From the NCBI GenBank assembly GCA_045587025.1, contig JAZNBK010000041.1, positions 44,546 to 108,545 of the forward strand: a stretch of 64,000 nt of DNA, read 5' to 3'. Positions 54,237-63,573 of this stretch are shown here, piece by piece. Source of the stretch: UBA1740 sp045587025. GTDB taxonomy: Bacteria > Bacillota > Clostridia > Oscillospirales > CAG-272. Position numbers and translations under genes: made by a program. A model generated the notes under the pieces. The model had not been told where the DNA came from and did not search any database. It worked only from the letters and a program-made list of their open reading frames with translations. The stretch's first letter is position 1. Each line of letters starts with the position of its first letter.

Positions 54237-54268
54237 ATAGACAAATTTTGAGCTCGTTTTTTGTTTAT
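54237..54268 (-). promoter_or_regulatory. Putative operator upstream of paralogue 1
   Basis: Two 10-base arms, ATAGACAAAT (54237-54246) and TTTTGTTTAT (54259-54268), 12 bases apart, 8 of 10 positions pairing. Separated from the -35 by 9 bases, the same geometry as at paralogue 3. Confidence 0.5.
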
Positions 54269-54280
54269 ATTGCTATTTCC

Positions 54281-54318
54281 CAAAAAATATTCACCCGAAC
54301 CGTATTGATTCGGGTGAA
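54281..54318 (-). terminator. Terminator after beta-helix lipoprotein 2
   Basis: Minus-strand 10-bp stem TTCACCCGAA/TTCGGGTGAA with a 9-base loop, followed by ATATTTTTTG, 16 bases beyond the stop. Confidence 0.92.
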
Positions 54319-54334
54319 CAACAAATTTGAATTT

Positions 54335-57300
54335 TTATTCAATTTTACCCATTACGCTGAAATCAATTCCCTGTAATATTCTCACAAAAGAAGTGTTCAT
54401 TTCCTGCGTTATACTATCCCACGCCTCTTTTGGAATCGTATAATCGCGCTTACTGATATTAGGCATAATGCTCGAGTAATTATACTTATGATAATTGTTA
54501 TATATATCGCTCGTGCCTTCAATATATCCCTTATATTTTTCGACGCCGTTCGTTATCACGTCATCAATCGTATCATTTGGCTTCAACCCACCTAAAACGA
54601 GGTTGTTCGATATGAAGGAAAAGGCGGGCTGTCTTTCTAAGCGCTCCATTGCGGCAATATCATCGTACGTTACGGTAAATCCATTTCCGTTTTCAGCCGT
54701 CAAGGTGCGCTCGGACATCACGGCAATTTTTCCCGATTCGTCGATATACTCGTATTCGGGAATGTAAAGCTTTTCCCCATCCTCAACGTCGGTATAAATA
54801 AACTCCTTGCCGGAAAGTGTTTTTGGCTCATAGGTAGGTCTGTATCCCTCGTCATACGCCGCCAAAATCAACTTAATGCGAGTAATGTTTGCCATATAGT
54901 CGGGAAAACGCTGCTTCAAAATGGCGGTATTGGATTTATTGAAGCGATAATCTATCTCTTCAATTCTATGACCTGTCCACCAGTGCCCTGCTTCACTGTT
55001 TCTCGAATCACCGTCGCCGTAATAGTAATAGAAAAGTCCCGATTCGTCTATTGAATCGCCCGTTATGTATTTTTTTGTCTCTTCATCCAGGTCGAGTCCC
55101 TTTGCCGCTGCTATCTCCTCTTGGCTACGGAATATCATAATATTAGCATAGCATACGTTTCCGTGTCCTGAGGATGAATACCAGCCCTTATTGAAGTTGG
55201 AGTCCGAGCCAAGCGTGCTTACTATATTTCCGTATGTATATACGCCGCTCGTTTTGCCGTCGTTATAAACTGCGTTATGAGTCGCGTGGAATTGGTGGAA
55301 AAGATTATAACGAATATGATGGCCGCGGTTATTATATCCCGTCATATATACCATGCCTCCGTCGGTTACGAACTTATTTCCGCCGACAAATTCGTTATAT
55401 TCAATTATATTCTCAAGACCTGACGTCGTTATACAGGCATCTATGAAGTCATTGTGCGAAATAACTATACGACAACCGGTCGCCTGAAGTCCATTTGATC
55501 TCGTCTGACTCGTATCTCTGACTATATTGTTCTGGAAAATTATATTAGTCGGCTTTAATTCGGTTATCGAATTGACGTTCGTAATATTAACCATAGCACT
55601 ATCTTTAGAGTGCGAAAATTCCGAGTGTGTTACGGCTATATTATTCGAAAGCTCAATTACCAAGCCGGAATATCTGACGTTGGTCGTCGATATGTTCTGA
55701 AGCACGACGTTATCGCAAGAGAAGGTATATACGCCCGTGTGGCTCGCGCCGTTCACGTGTATATTATCAACGACTGCGAACGAAGTCTCAAGCATCCTCA
55801 GAAGCGTTAATTTGTTATCGCCCGAATAAGTGATATATTGCTTTGAAATATCTTCTTTTTTAGGATAAATATAGAGGTTTCCGGTTTCTTTATCTATAAA
55901 CCATTCGCCAGGCACATCGAGCGCCTCGATAGCGTTAAACATATAGAAGGTGTTGCGGCCTGCGGCAGAGTTTGACGACACGCTAGCGCCGTATATACAT
56001 GGCTGTACCGATTTTAGAGAATAGAAGCCGCCTTCCTTTTCAAAGCCCAGAAGGTTACCATCGTGGACGCAGTTCGGGTCCATCGTATAATATCCGAACT
56101 CCCAACCGGAATACACACTTCCGTAATACCAGATATCACCCGTATTTACCCAAGAGCATACCTCGTCGTCATTATCTTCGTAATGGGGTAGCTGAATCTC
56201 CCAACCTATCTGGGAATTCATCGTGAGTCCCGAGCCGGGTGAATTTACTCTCTCTACCCAGCCCGCATAGTTCATTGTCTCCTTCATCGAGACGCTTCCC
56301 ACTTCATACACGTGGTTGAAATACATCAAATCCTTTATATCGATATGCGTTACCCCGTCCTCGTAATACGCATTCGGGAATCGGGCTAAGGTAAATTCCT
56401 CGCCATCCACGTAAAGAGTAGCGCTTCCGTCCGTAGTTACCTTTGGAATATCGTTATAAGTAAATCCAAGATCATAAAGGTTGGTATAAACGACCTTATC
56501 CTGCGCTTCCTCGGGAAGACGCGCCGCTACCTTATCAATAGTAGGATCTACCTTTTTAAAATTCTGATTGTTTATTAAGGTGTTATCTGTAATGACTACC
56601 GGCTCGTCGCCGTACCCGATAATAAACAAAGGAGATTCAATAGTTCCGCTATGTGTAGAATCAAAGGTGATAGATTCGGTGACGGTATACATTCCTCCCT
56701 CTATCCAAATAACACCGCCTCCCGCATTTTTCATTTTTTCGGCGGCCCTGGCTATACTTCTCAAGGGAGCTTCCTCTGTGCCGGGGTTTGAATCACTTCC
56801 CCTTTTTACCGAGACGTAGATCTGCTTCTTTTGCTTGGATGCGGGGAAATCGTCTAATGAAATTTTGTCGAGAACGGTAATCTCTTCGGGCAGCTCATCC
56901 ACAGTTATAAAAAACCTGTCTATTACAGAATCGACGTTCTCTACTGCATTTTCATATTCACCGCTGATGTCGACTATTTTCAGGGGAAGATTAGTTTCTA
57001 CGAGGGAAGGCATTATGACCGTCTCGCCAAAAACGTTTTCAACCGAAATGTTATGTCCGCTACCCTTTGGTATTCCCGTCAGCTCATTTTTAACAAAGGT
57101 CTTTATTGCATATGAAATCGAATGCTTTCCGTTGCCGTAAATGGCGAGCTTAGAGTCGGTCTGCTCTATCGCATACGTATCCTCCTCAAGCAACTTCGAG
57201 GTCTCTTCCCTCTTAGTATCTCCTATGAGAATTTCATAAGCGGATTCCTCTGCGTAAGAATTGACCTTCGGAACATCTACGCCACAGATATCGGCAATCT

Positions 57301-57916
57301 GCCCTCTTAGCTCGTCTACCATCCGCTTGTCCTCGTCACTCAACCCCTCTCCGAGAACTATGGTATATTCCGACACGCCAACTCCGCCTATCGTTAAATA
57401 ATCTATCAGATAGTCATACCTGTAGGTATATTCGATTTCGGGGCGCAGAAGTCCCTCGTCTCCAAGAAAATACTCTTTAAAATATTCTATTGCCTTTACG
57501 GTATACTCGTCAGAGCCGCCTATAATGACCAAGCGGTCTCCTGCCATACCGACGAAATAGTCGTTTACACGAAGCTCTTCGAATATCTCTATACTTTCCT
57601 TACGGTTCGTGTTGCCTATAAGTATCTCCCGCGCCGTCTCAGAAATTTCATCTTCCGATGCAACGAAATCGGAGATAGCTTTGAGGTCTACGTTATATTT
57701 TTCGGATATACCTCTGCTTAAATCCAAAAAGGCATCGGATATCGACTCGGAGACGTTATCTGAATATACGAGCGTGTATTCCTGCCAATTTTCAAGCAGC
57801 GCCGCCTTGAACGTAGTAACCTCATCTTCCACAACGGGCGGTTGTTTATGACACGATGTAAAGGCAAGCGCCAAAGAAAAAACAATGACTGCTATCAAAA
57901 AAATTCTTTTTTTCAT
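54335..57916 (-). CDS. Right-handed beta-helix lipoprotein, paralogue 2
   Basis: 1193 residues, same architecture as paralogue 1: lipobox FTSC with Cys22, two N-terminal repeats (EILIGNTNRKES; YEILIGDTKREE), then the beta-helix from IYVSVKRGSDSNPGTEE to the conserved TDGGMVYMTGYNNRGHH, HATHNAVYNDGKTSG and GWYSSSGHGNVCYAN block, and an identical C-terminal layout ending FVRILQGIDFSVMGKIE. GGAGG precedes ATG 57916. The inner repeats of the N-terminal domains and helix rungs differ most from paralogue 1, the core least. Own promoter and terminator. Substrate unknown. Confidence 0.8.
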   Translation of the reverse strand: MKKRIFLIAVIVFSLALAFTSCHKQPPVVEDEVTTFKAALLENWQEYTLVYSDNVSESISDAFLDLSRGISEKYNVDLKAISDFVASEDEISETAREILIGNTNRKESIEIFEELRVNDYFVGMAGDRLVIIGGSDEYTVKAIEYFKEYFLGDEGLLRPEIEYTYRYDYLIDYLTIGGVGVSEYTIVLGEGLSDEDKRMVDELRGQIADICGVDVPKVNSYAEESAYEILIGDTKREETSKLLEEDTYAIEQTDSKLAIYGNGKHSISYAIKTFVKNELTGIPKGSGHNISVENVFGETVIMPSLVETNLPLKIVDISGEYENAVENVDSVIDRFFITVDELPEEITVLDKISLDDFPASKQKKQIYVSVKRGSDSNPGTEEAPLRSIARAAEKMKNAGGGVIWIEGGMYTVTESITFDSTHSGTIESPLFIIGYGDEPVVITDNTLINNQNFKKVDPTIDKVAARLPEEAQDKVVYTNLYDLGFTYNDIPKVTTDGSATLYVDGEEFTLARFPNAYYEDGVTHIDIKDLMYFNHVYEVGSVSMKETMNYAGWVERVNSPGSGLTMNSQIGWEIQLPHYEDNDDEVCSWVNTGDIWYYGSVYSGWEFGYYTMDPNCVHDGNLLGFEKEGGFYSLKSVQPCIYGASVSSNSAAGRNTFYMFNAIEALDVPGEWFIDKETGNLYIYPKKEDISKQYITYSGDNKLTLLRMLETSFAVVDNIHVNGASHTGVYTFSCDNVVLQNISTTNVRYSGLVIELSNNIAVTHSEFSHSKDSAMVNITNVNSITELKPTNIIFQNNIVRDTSQTRSNGLQATGCRIVISHNDFIDACITTSGLENIIEYNEFVGGNKFVTDGGMVYMTGYNNRGHHIRYNLFHQFHATHNAVYNDGKTSGVYTYGNIVSTLGSDSNFNKGWYSSSGHGNVCYANIMIFRSQEEIAAAKGLDLDEETKKYITGDSIDESGLFYYYYGDGDSRNSEAGHWWTGHRIEEIDYRFNKSNTAILKQRFPDYMANITRIKLILAAYDEGYRPTYEPKTLSGKEFIYTDVEDGEKLYIPEYEYIDESGKIAVMSERTLTAENGNGFTVTYDDIAAMERLERQPAFSFISNNLVLGGLKPNDTIDDVITNGVEKYKGYIEGTSDIYNNYHKYNYSSIMPNISKRDYTIPKEAWDSITQEMNTSFVRILQGIDFSVMGKIE

Positions 57917-57961
57917 ATTTTCCTCCGAAAATCAAGCGTTTATAATTTTATTTACATCTTA

Positions 57962-57990
57962 ATTATACGTTAATTATCACTAAAAGTAAA
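57962..57990 (-). promoter_or_regulatory. Promoter of paralogue 2
   Basis: Minus-strand TTTACT, 17-base spacer, TATAAT, embedded in TATTTACTTTTAGTG as at paralogue 1. The upstream inverted repeat is weaker: ACAAA (58003-58007) and TTTTGTATAT (58020-58029). Confidence 0.72.
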
Positions 57991-58036
57991 TAAGTAATTA
58001 TTACAAACTTTTATTAATTTTTTGTATATATTGTCA

Positions 58037-58076
58037 TTAAAAAAACTATCCACCCAAGCGAACTTCGGGTGGATAG
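58037..58076 (-). terminator. Terminator after beta-helix lipoprotein 3
   Basis: Minus-strand stem CTATCCACCC/GGGTGGATAG plus an inner AAG/CTT helix closing a 4-base loop, then TTTTTTTAAT, 9 bases past the stop. Confidence 0.92.
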
Positions 58077-58085
58077 CCGTCTTAA

Positions 58086-61000
58086 CTATTTTTCGATCTT
58101 GCCCATTCTGGTATAATCAATTGTACGTAGGATATTGACGAAGGATGCATTCATTTCCTTGGTTATGGTATCCCATGCGGTTTCCGATATCGTGTAATTA
58201 TAATCCCTGACACCTGGCATAATTTGTGAGTAATCGTACTTGTAGTAGTTGTTATAAATTGCGCTTGTGCCGTCGATAAAGCCCTTGTATACCTCTACGT
58301 GATTAGTAATGACGTCATCGATAGTATCGCTCGGTCTCAATCCGCCTAAAATGAGGTTGTTGGATATAAACGCAAACGCGGGCTGTCTTTCAAGACGCTC
58401 CATTGCTGCGATATCGTCGTACGTTACGGTAAATCCATTTCCGTTTTCAGCCGTCAAGGTGCGCTCAGGCATTACTGCGATTTTGCCCGATGCGTTGATA
58501 TACTCGTATTCGGGAATATAAAGCATTGCTCCGTCCTCTACGTTTTTATAGACGAACTCTTTGCCTGAAAGTGTTTGCGGCTCGTAGGTAGGTCTGTAGC
58601 CGACGTCATACGCCGCCAAGATCAACTGAATACGTGAGAGGTTTGCCATATAATCGGGGAAACGTTGCTTCAACGCTACAACGTTAGACTGATTCAGACG
58701 GTAAGCTACCTCTTCTCTTCTGTGTCCCGGCCACCAGTGACCTGCCTCGCTGTTTCTCGGATCTCCGTCGCCGTAGTAGTAATAGAACAATCCTGATTCA
58801 TTTATACTGTCACCGGTTACTATCATCTCTGTTCCTTCATCGGTGTCATATCCCTTCGCCGCCGCTATCTCCTCTGCGCTGCGGAACACCATAATGTTTG
58901 CATAGCATACGTTTCCGTGTCCCGAGGATGAGTACCAGCCCTTATTGTAGTTAGAGGTCGAGCCAAGCGTGTTTACTATGTTTCCATACGAATACACGCC
59001 GCTTGTTTTACCGTCGTTATAAATTGCGTTATGAGTTGCGTGGAAGTGGTGGAAGAGATTATAACGAATATGGTGTCCGCGGTTATTATAGCCGGTCATA
59101 TATACCATACCGCCGTCGGTTACGTATTTATTTCCGCCTGCAAATTCATTATACTCTATGATGTTCTCTACACCTGTATTAGTCATACACGCGTCAAGGA
59201 AGGTGTTATGAGAAATGACCGCGCGGCACGCCGTTACGCTAAGTCCATACGCATTCGACGGACTTGTATCACGAACTATATTGTTCTGGAAAATTATATT
59301 GCTCGGCTTAAGTGTTTTCGTTGAATCCGCATTTGTAATATTAACAATAACTGCCTGAATTGAACGTGAGAACTCGGAATTTATTATAGCTGCATTATTA
59401 GTAACATGAAGTACCAAGCCCGAGTTGTTCGTATTCGTCGTCGAGATATTCTGCATTACGATATTATCGCAGCTGTAAGTATAGATACCCGAATCACTCG
59501 AGCCGTCTATATGAATATTATCGAGCACTATAAATGAAGCTTTATCCAGATACATAACAGGGAACGAATCAGCTACAGAGTAAGTAACTCTTTGCTTGGA
59601 AATATCCTCGGTTTTCGGATAAATATACAGATTTCCCGTCGCCTTATCTATAAACCACTCGCCGGGTACGTCGAGCGCTTCGATAGCGTTAAAGAGATAG
59701 AACGTGTTTCGGCCTGCGGCAGAGTTTGACGAAACGTGAGCGCCGTATATACACGGCTGAACAGATTTAAGAGAATAGTATCCGTCCGGCTGACGAGTGC
59801 CTAAGAAAATATTGTTGTGAACGCAGTCCTTATCTATCGTGTAGTATCCGAATTCCCAACCGGAGTAAACGTTTCCGTAATACCAGATATCTCCCGTGTT
59901 TACCCAGGTAAGAGGCCCTGACATATCCCTGTTAGGATAACGAATTTCCCAGCCGAGTATCGAGTTGGGCGTGAGTCCTGAGCCGGGTGTGTTAACACGT
60001 TCAAGCCAAGGATGGTAATTCAGGCATTCCATGGCAGAAACACTTCCCGTGTCATATACGTGATTGAAGTAAAGAAGGTCTCTCATTTCGATAGGAGTTA
60101 CTCCATCCTCGTAATATGCGTTAGGATAACGAGCCAGAGTAAACTCCTCACCGTCTACGTAAATAGACGCAGGGCCGTCTGTGGTCACCTTCGGTATCTC
60201 CTTCTCGGACAAGCCAAGTTCGTAAAGATTTGTATACAAAACCTTATCTTTGACCTCGCTGGGCAAACGAGCCGCTACAGGATCGTTTTTAACGTCAACC
60301 TTTTTAAAGGTCGAGCTGTCTATCTGAGGATTTCCCGTAATAGTAACCTTTTCATCACCGTATCCGATTATAAACAACGGAGAACGTATAGTTCCGCTAA
60401 CGAAGTCATCAAGGCGAATTGTCTTTTTCGTCTCGTAGGTTCCGCCCTCTACCCAGATAATTCCGCCGCCTTTACCCTTTACTGCGGATATTGCCTTTTC
60501 TATAGTTTTATAGGGCGCTTCCTTTGTACCGGGGTTGGAATCATCGCCTTTTTTTACAGATACATAGATTTCGCCCTTTTCCTTGGAATTGGGGTAATCG
60601 TCGATAGAAAGGTTCTCGAGGATAGTAATTTCATCAGGAAGCTCATCCTTCGTAATGAAGAATCTGTCCATTATCGAATCGACGTTTTCGAGAGCGTTAT
60701 CATATTCGCCGCTTATGTCTACTATATTCAAGGGCAGATTGGTTTCCAAGAGAGAAGGCGTAACAAACGGCTCACCGAAAACGTTCGTTATATTGATATC
60801 GTAGCTTTTACCCTTACGAACCTGTGAAAGAACTTCGTCAACAAATTTTCCTATCGAATATGTTACGTTCAAGTCGCCGTTCCCATAGAAGGCGAGCTTG
60901 TTCTCGGTCTGCTCCATTGCATACGTACCGACTTCAAGCGCTTTTGAGGTTTCCTCTCTTGAGGTGTCGCCTACGAGTATTTCATAGGTAGCTTCCTCTT

Positions 61001-61643
61001 CATAAACGCTGACGGTAGAAAGCTTTGCGCCGCAGACATTCGCTATCTGCTGCCTGAGGTATTCTACCATTGACTTATCGACTGCGTTTAAATTTCCCGA
61101 AACGATGACGTACTCGGAAATATCTACGCCTCCAATCGTCAATTTATCTACCTTATATTTACTTTCATATGTATATCCCTTAGAAGGATACAAAATCTCT
61201 TCGTTTTTAACAAGATAGGTCATAAAATGTTCGATCGCCTTCTCGGTATATGCGTCTGAGCCACCGATTATAAGTAAACGATTGTTTACCATTCCAATAA
61301 AATAATCGTTTGCTTTGAGCGTTTCATATACCTGCTTGCTCTCTTCACGGTTTGTATTACCTACAAGTATCTCAAGCGTATCTGTTGGCGCGGTCTCGTC
61401 CGGCATCAGAAAGTCTGATAACATTGGGATAGGAGAACCGACTTCCTCCTTGATCTCCTTTGTCAAGTCGACGATGCTATCGGACAAGGTTCCTGAGATT
61501 CCTTCGGGGAATACGAGTGTGTAGCTCTGCCAATTAGCGAGTGCTTCGGTCTTATATTTCGGCTTTCCGTCCCTTGAGCATGACGCAAGAGAAAATACCA
61601 AAATCAAAACCAATACCAATAATAACCACTTTGATTTTTTCAT
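58086..61643 (-). CDS. Right-handed beta-helix lipoprotein, paralogue 3
   Basis: 1185 residues from ATG 61643 (GGAGG upstream; the reading to 61676 lacks one). Signal peptide and lipobox LASC put the acylated Cys at 22, as in the other two. Duplicate N-terminal domains (EILVGNTNREES; YEILVGDTSREE), then beta-helix starting IYVSVKKGDDSNPGT, LDVPGEWFIDKATGNLYIYP in the middle and the core TDGGMVYMTGYNNRGHH/HATHNAIYNDGK/GWYSSSGHGNVCYAN. The C-terminus ends ILRTIDYTRMGKIEK. Separated from paralogue 4 by the MutS-like gene. Probably a cell-surface glycan-active or glycan-binding protein. Confidence 0.8.
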   Translation of the reverse strand: MKKSKWLLLVLVLILVFSLASCSRDGKPKYKTEALANWQSYTLVFPEGISGTLSDSIVDLTKEIKEEVGSPIPMLSDFLMPDETAPTDTLEILVGNTNREESKQVYETLKANDYFIGMVNNRLLIIGGSDAYTEKAIEHFMTYLVKNEEILYPSKGYTYESKYKVDKLTIGGVDISEYVIVSGNLNAVDKSMVEYLRQQIANVCGAKLSTVSVYEEEATYEILVGDTSREETSKALEVGTYAMEQTENKLAFYGNGDLNVTYSIGKFVDEVLSQVRKGKSYDINITNVFGEPFVTPSLLETNLPLNIVDISGEYDNALENVDSIMDRFFITKDELPDEITILENLSIDDYPNSKEKGEIYVSVKKGDDSNPGTKEAPYKTIEKAISAVKGKGGGIIWVEGGTYETKKTIRLDDFVSGTIRSPLFIIGYGDEKVTITGNPQIDSSTFKKVDVKNDPVAARLPSEVKDKVLYTNLYELGLSEKEIPKVTTDGPASIYVDGEEFTLARYPNAYYEDGVTPIEMRDLLYFNHVYDTGSVSAMECLNYHPWLERVNTPGSGLTPNSILGWEIRYPNRDMSGPLTWVNTGDIWYYGNVYSGWEFGYYTIDKDCVHNNIFLGTRQPDGYYSLKSVQPCIYGAHVSSNSAAGRNTFYLFNAIEALDVPGEWFIDKATGNLYIYPKTEDISKQRVTYSVADSFPVMYLDKASFIVLDNIHIDGSSDSGIYTYSCDNIVMQNISTTNTNNSGLVLHVTNNAAIINSEFSRSIQAVIVNITNADSTKTLKPSNIIFQNNIVRDTSPSNAYGLSVTACRAVISHNTFLDACMTNTGVENIIEYNEFAGGNKYVTDGGMVYMTGYNNRGHHIRYNLFHHFHATHNAIYNDGKTSGVYSYGNIVNTLGSTSNYNKGWYSSSGHGNVCYANIMVFRSAEEIAAAKGYDTDEGTEMIVTGDSINESGLFYYYYGDGDPRNSEAGHWWPGHRREEVAYRLNQSNVVALKQRFPDYMANLSRIQLILAAYDVGYRPTYEPQTLSGKEFVYKNVEDGAMLYIPEYEYINASGKIAVMPERTLTAENGNGFTVTYDDIAAMERLERQPAFAFISNNLILGGLRPSDTIDDVITNHVEVYKGFIDGTSAIYNNYYKYDYSQIMPGVRDYNYTISETAWDTITKEMNASFVNILRTIDYTRMGKIEK

Positions 61644-61675
61644 TTTTTTCCTCCAAAATGAATTTTTATAATACA

Positions 61676-61704
61676 ATTATACCCTATTTTATATAAAAAG
61701 TAAA
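61676..61704 (-). promoter_or_regulatory. Promoter of paralogue 3
   Basis: Minus-strand TTTACT, 17-base spacer, TATAAT, with the same ATTTACTTTTT context as paralogues 1 and 2. Confidence 0.75.
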
Positions 61705-61713
61705 TTCAAAAAA

Positions 61714-61745
61714 ATAGACAAAATTAGCTTCGTTTTTTTGTCTAT
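61714..61745 (-). promoter_or_regulatory. Putative operator upstream of paralogue 3
   Basis: Perfect 10-bp inverted repeat ATAGACAAAA (61714-61723) and TTTTGTCTAT (61736-61745) with a 12-base spacer, 9 bases from the -35 box. Position upstream of -35 fits an activator or a co-operating repressor. Confidence 0.6.
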
Positions 61746-61751
61746 TTTGCT

Positions 61752-61796
61752 ACCTAAAAAAAGAAAGAAGCTATGCCATTTCGCAATGCTTCTTTC
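61752..61796 (-). terminator. Terminator after the MutS-like gene
   Basis: Minus-strand 9-bp stem GAAAGAAGC/GCTTCTTTC with a 16-base loop, followed by TTTTTTTA, about 20 bases past the stop. Confidence 0.75.
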
Positions 61797-61817
61797 AATT
61801 GTTGATATATAAATTAA

Positions 61818-63443
61818 TTATAGGGCGACGCTTTTTTTCTCGCTCGCCTTCTGCTTTATCTCCTCAAAGGAAAGACCGTACTTCTCCGCTATATCACGCG
61901 CATAGCTTTTTCCGTCCGGTTTTGCACGGTAAATCTTAAAGGAGCGCTTTCCTTCCTCAATTCCCGCGACTAAGGTATCTATTTTAATTCCCCCATCGGC
62001 AAGTGAACGCTGATTTATACTATCTATTGAGCTTGAAAGCTCGTGAAGATGCGTAGAGAAAATTCCTCGTACTCGGCAGATGCCCAAACCGGCAAGGATT
62101 TCGCTCGCTATATAAGACGCTTCGTAAGAGCCGGTAGAGGAAAGCGACTCGTCTAACAGGACAAGACTGTTTTCGGATATCATAGAAAATATCTCGTTCA
62201 ATCTCGCACATTCCTCGCCGAGTCGTCCCTTATCAATAGTCGTCTCAGCGCCGTCGGGGAAATGCGTGAAAATTGCGTCAACCGGACTTATTTTTGCGCT
62301 CTTCGCAGGGAAATAAAGCCCGAGCTGCGCCATTGCCTGCGCTATTCCCACAGCACAGGTAATAACCGACTTTCCGCCTCTGTTCGGTCCTGTCAAAACG
62401 AAAAATCTGCCCTCGTCGTCAAAGGAAAAGTCGTTTTGTACCACATCATCACTTATCTGCATTGCAACATCAGGATTATACAGTCCGATAGCCGTAAAGC
62501 ATTTATCCTCTGTCGGCATAATTTGGGGAACACATAGCGGACAGTTTTTTTCCTTCAAGCTATTCATAAGCTCGCCTGCGCGAGTTATAAATTCAATTTC
62601 AGGCAATATTTTTAAAAGAAAATCCGTGTTGTCCAAGACATATTCGTCAACAATTGCGCGCCAACTACGGACAGAGAAACGAAAAACCTCCTCTACCGCA
62701 GAATTGAACGCGCCTACCAGCGCTTCCCTTCTGTTGTCCGACTGCCCCTTCCCAAAGGGCGCAAGCGGAGCTATGCAGGTCATCGAATCGTTTTTAAAAC
62801 TCAGGCGTAATATTTTATCCAAGACCTTGCCCGATTTGAAGGATTCTGCATTTATCGAGATAACGCCCGCCTCATACGGTCTGAGCTGGGCATCTAAATT
62901 AACGCCGACGGTAATGCTTTTTACCTCGTGAACTCTGGAGGCAAGCGATGTGAGTTTTTCGTTAAGCTCTCTGTAATAATCGCTCTGCGCAAGGGTTTTT
63001 ATGACTTTGTAAAGCTCCGAAAACGCCTTGCTTTTCACCTTATCCTTAACCGAAGAAAGCCCCTCAAAAAGCGTATCAACACAGCTTACGTAGAGCTCTA
63101 TTTCGGTTATGCTGTAAAGATAGGAATCCCCCGCGGAAAGCGACTTGCCGTTATCCAGGCGTCTCAATTCGGTGATATCAAAAAGTATAGGAAGCACTCG
63201 GTTCAAGGTGTCGGAAAGCTCAGGAATGCTCATTACGTCAGAAAGAGCATCCTGCCTATACTCGATTACCTGCTTATCACAGGTGAAATAACGGCAGATA
63301 TCGCTGTTTTTAAGTGAAAAAATGCGAGAAAGCCCAAGCTCGTCGCAAACCGCGCCGCTTATATTGGGGACAGCCGACAAATCAAGGTGCCGTTCTCTTG
63401 TTTCTTCATTAGGATATATAATGCTCAAAAAAGAATTATCCAT
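61818..63443 (-). CDS. Short MutS-family ATPase
   Basis: 541 residues from ATG 63443, behind AAAGGTGG. The N-terminal half is helical and resembles the MutS lever/core region (a lid of long helices). The C-terminal half is a MutS domain V ATPase with Walker A GPNRGGKS at 352-359, KGRLGEECARL, Walker B LVLLDESLSSTG and THLHEL. The mismatch-recognition and connector domains of MutS and the Smr domain of MutS2 are absent, so it is not a standard repair MutS. Such short MutS-like proteins are common in Clostridia with no set role. It lies inside the beta-helix lipoprotein array but has its own promoter and terminator. Confidence 0.85.
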   Translation of the reverse strand: MDNSFLSIIYPNEETRERHLDLSAVPNISGAVCDELGLSRIFSLKNSDICRYFTCDKQVIEYRQDALSDVMSIPELSDTLNRVLPILFDITELRRLDNGKSLSAGDSYLYSITEIELYVSCVDTLFEGLSSVKDKVKSKAFSELYKVIKTLAQSDYYRELNEKLTSLASRVHEVKSITVGVNLDAQLRPYEAGVISINAESFKSGKVLDKILRLSFKNDSMTCIAPLAPFGKGQSDNRREALVGAFNSAVEEVFRFSVRSWRAIVDEYVLDNTDFLLKILPEIEFITRAGELMNSLKEKNCPLCVPQIMPTEDKCFTAIGLYNPDVAMQISDDVVQNDFSFDDEGRFFVLTGPNRGGKSVITCAVGIAQAMAQLGLYFPAKSAKISPVDAIFTHFPDGAETTIDKGRLGEECARLNEIFSMISENSLVLLDESLSSTGSYEASYIASEILAGLGICRVRGIFSTHLHELSSSIDSINQRSLADGGIKIDTLVAGIEEGKRSFKIYRAKPDGKSYARDIAEKYGLSFEEIKQKASEKKSVAL

Positions 63444-63471
63444 AAAACCCACCTTTCATATTAACGATATT

Positions 63472-63500
63472 AGTATAGCATAGAAAAAACAAAAAATCAA
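63472..63500 (-). promoter_or_regulatory. Promoter of the MutS-like gene
   Basis: Minus-strand TTGATT, 17-base spacer, TATACT, 28 bases before the ATG. It lacks the TTTACTTTT block and inverted repeat of the lipoprotein genes, so it is controlled separately. Confidence 0.72.
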
Positions 63501-63525
63501 CAAAATTTTTAGACGACACAGATAT

Positions 63526-63559
63526 GGAAAAGGGATATGCAAATATTTTTGCATATCCC
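63526..63559 (-). terminator. Terminator after beta-helix lipoprotein 4
   Basis: Perfect 12-bp stem GGGATATGCAAA/TTTGCATATCCC with a 4-base loop, followed by TTTTCC on the minus strand, 14 bases past the stop. Confidence 0.9.
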
Positions 63560-63573
63560 CTCGGTGCTTTTAA

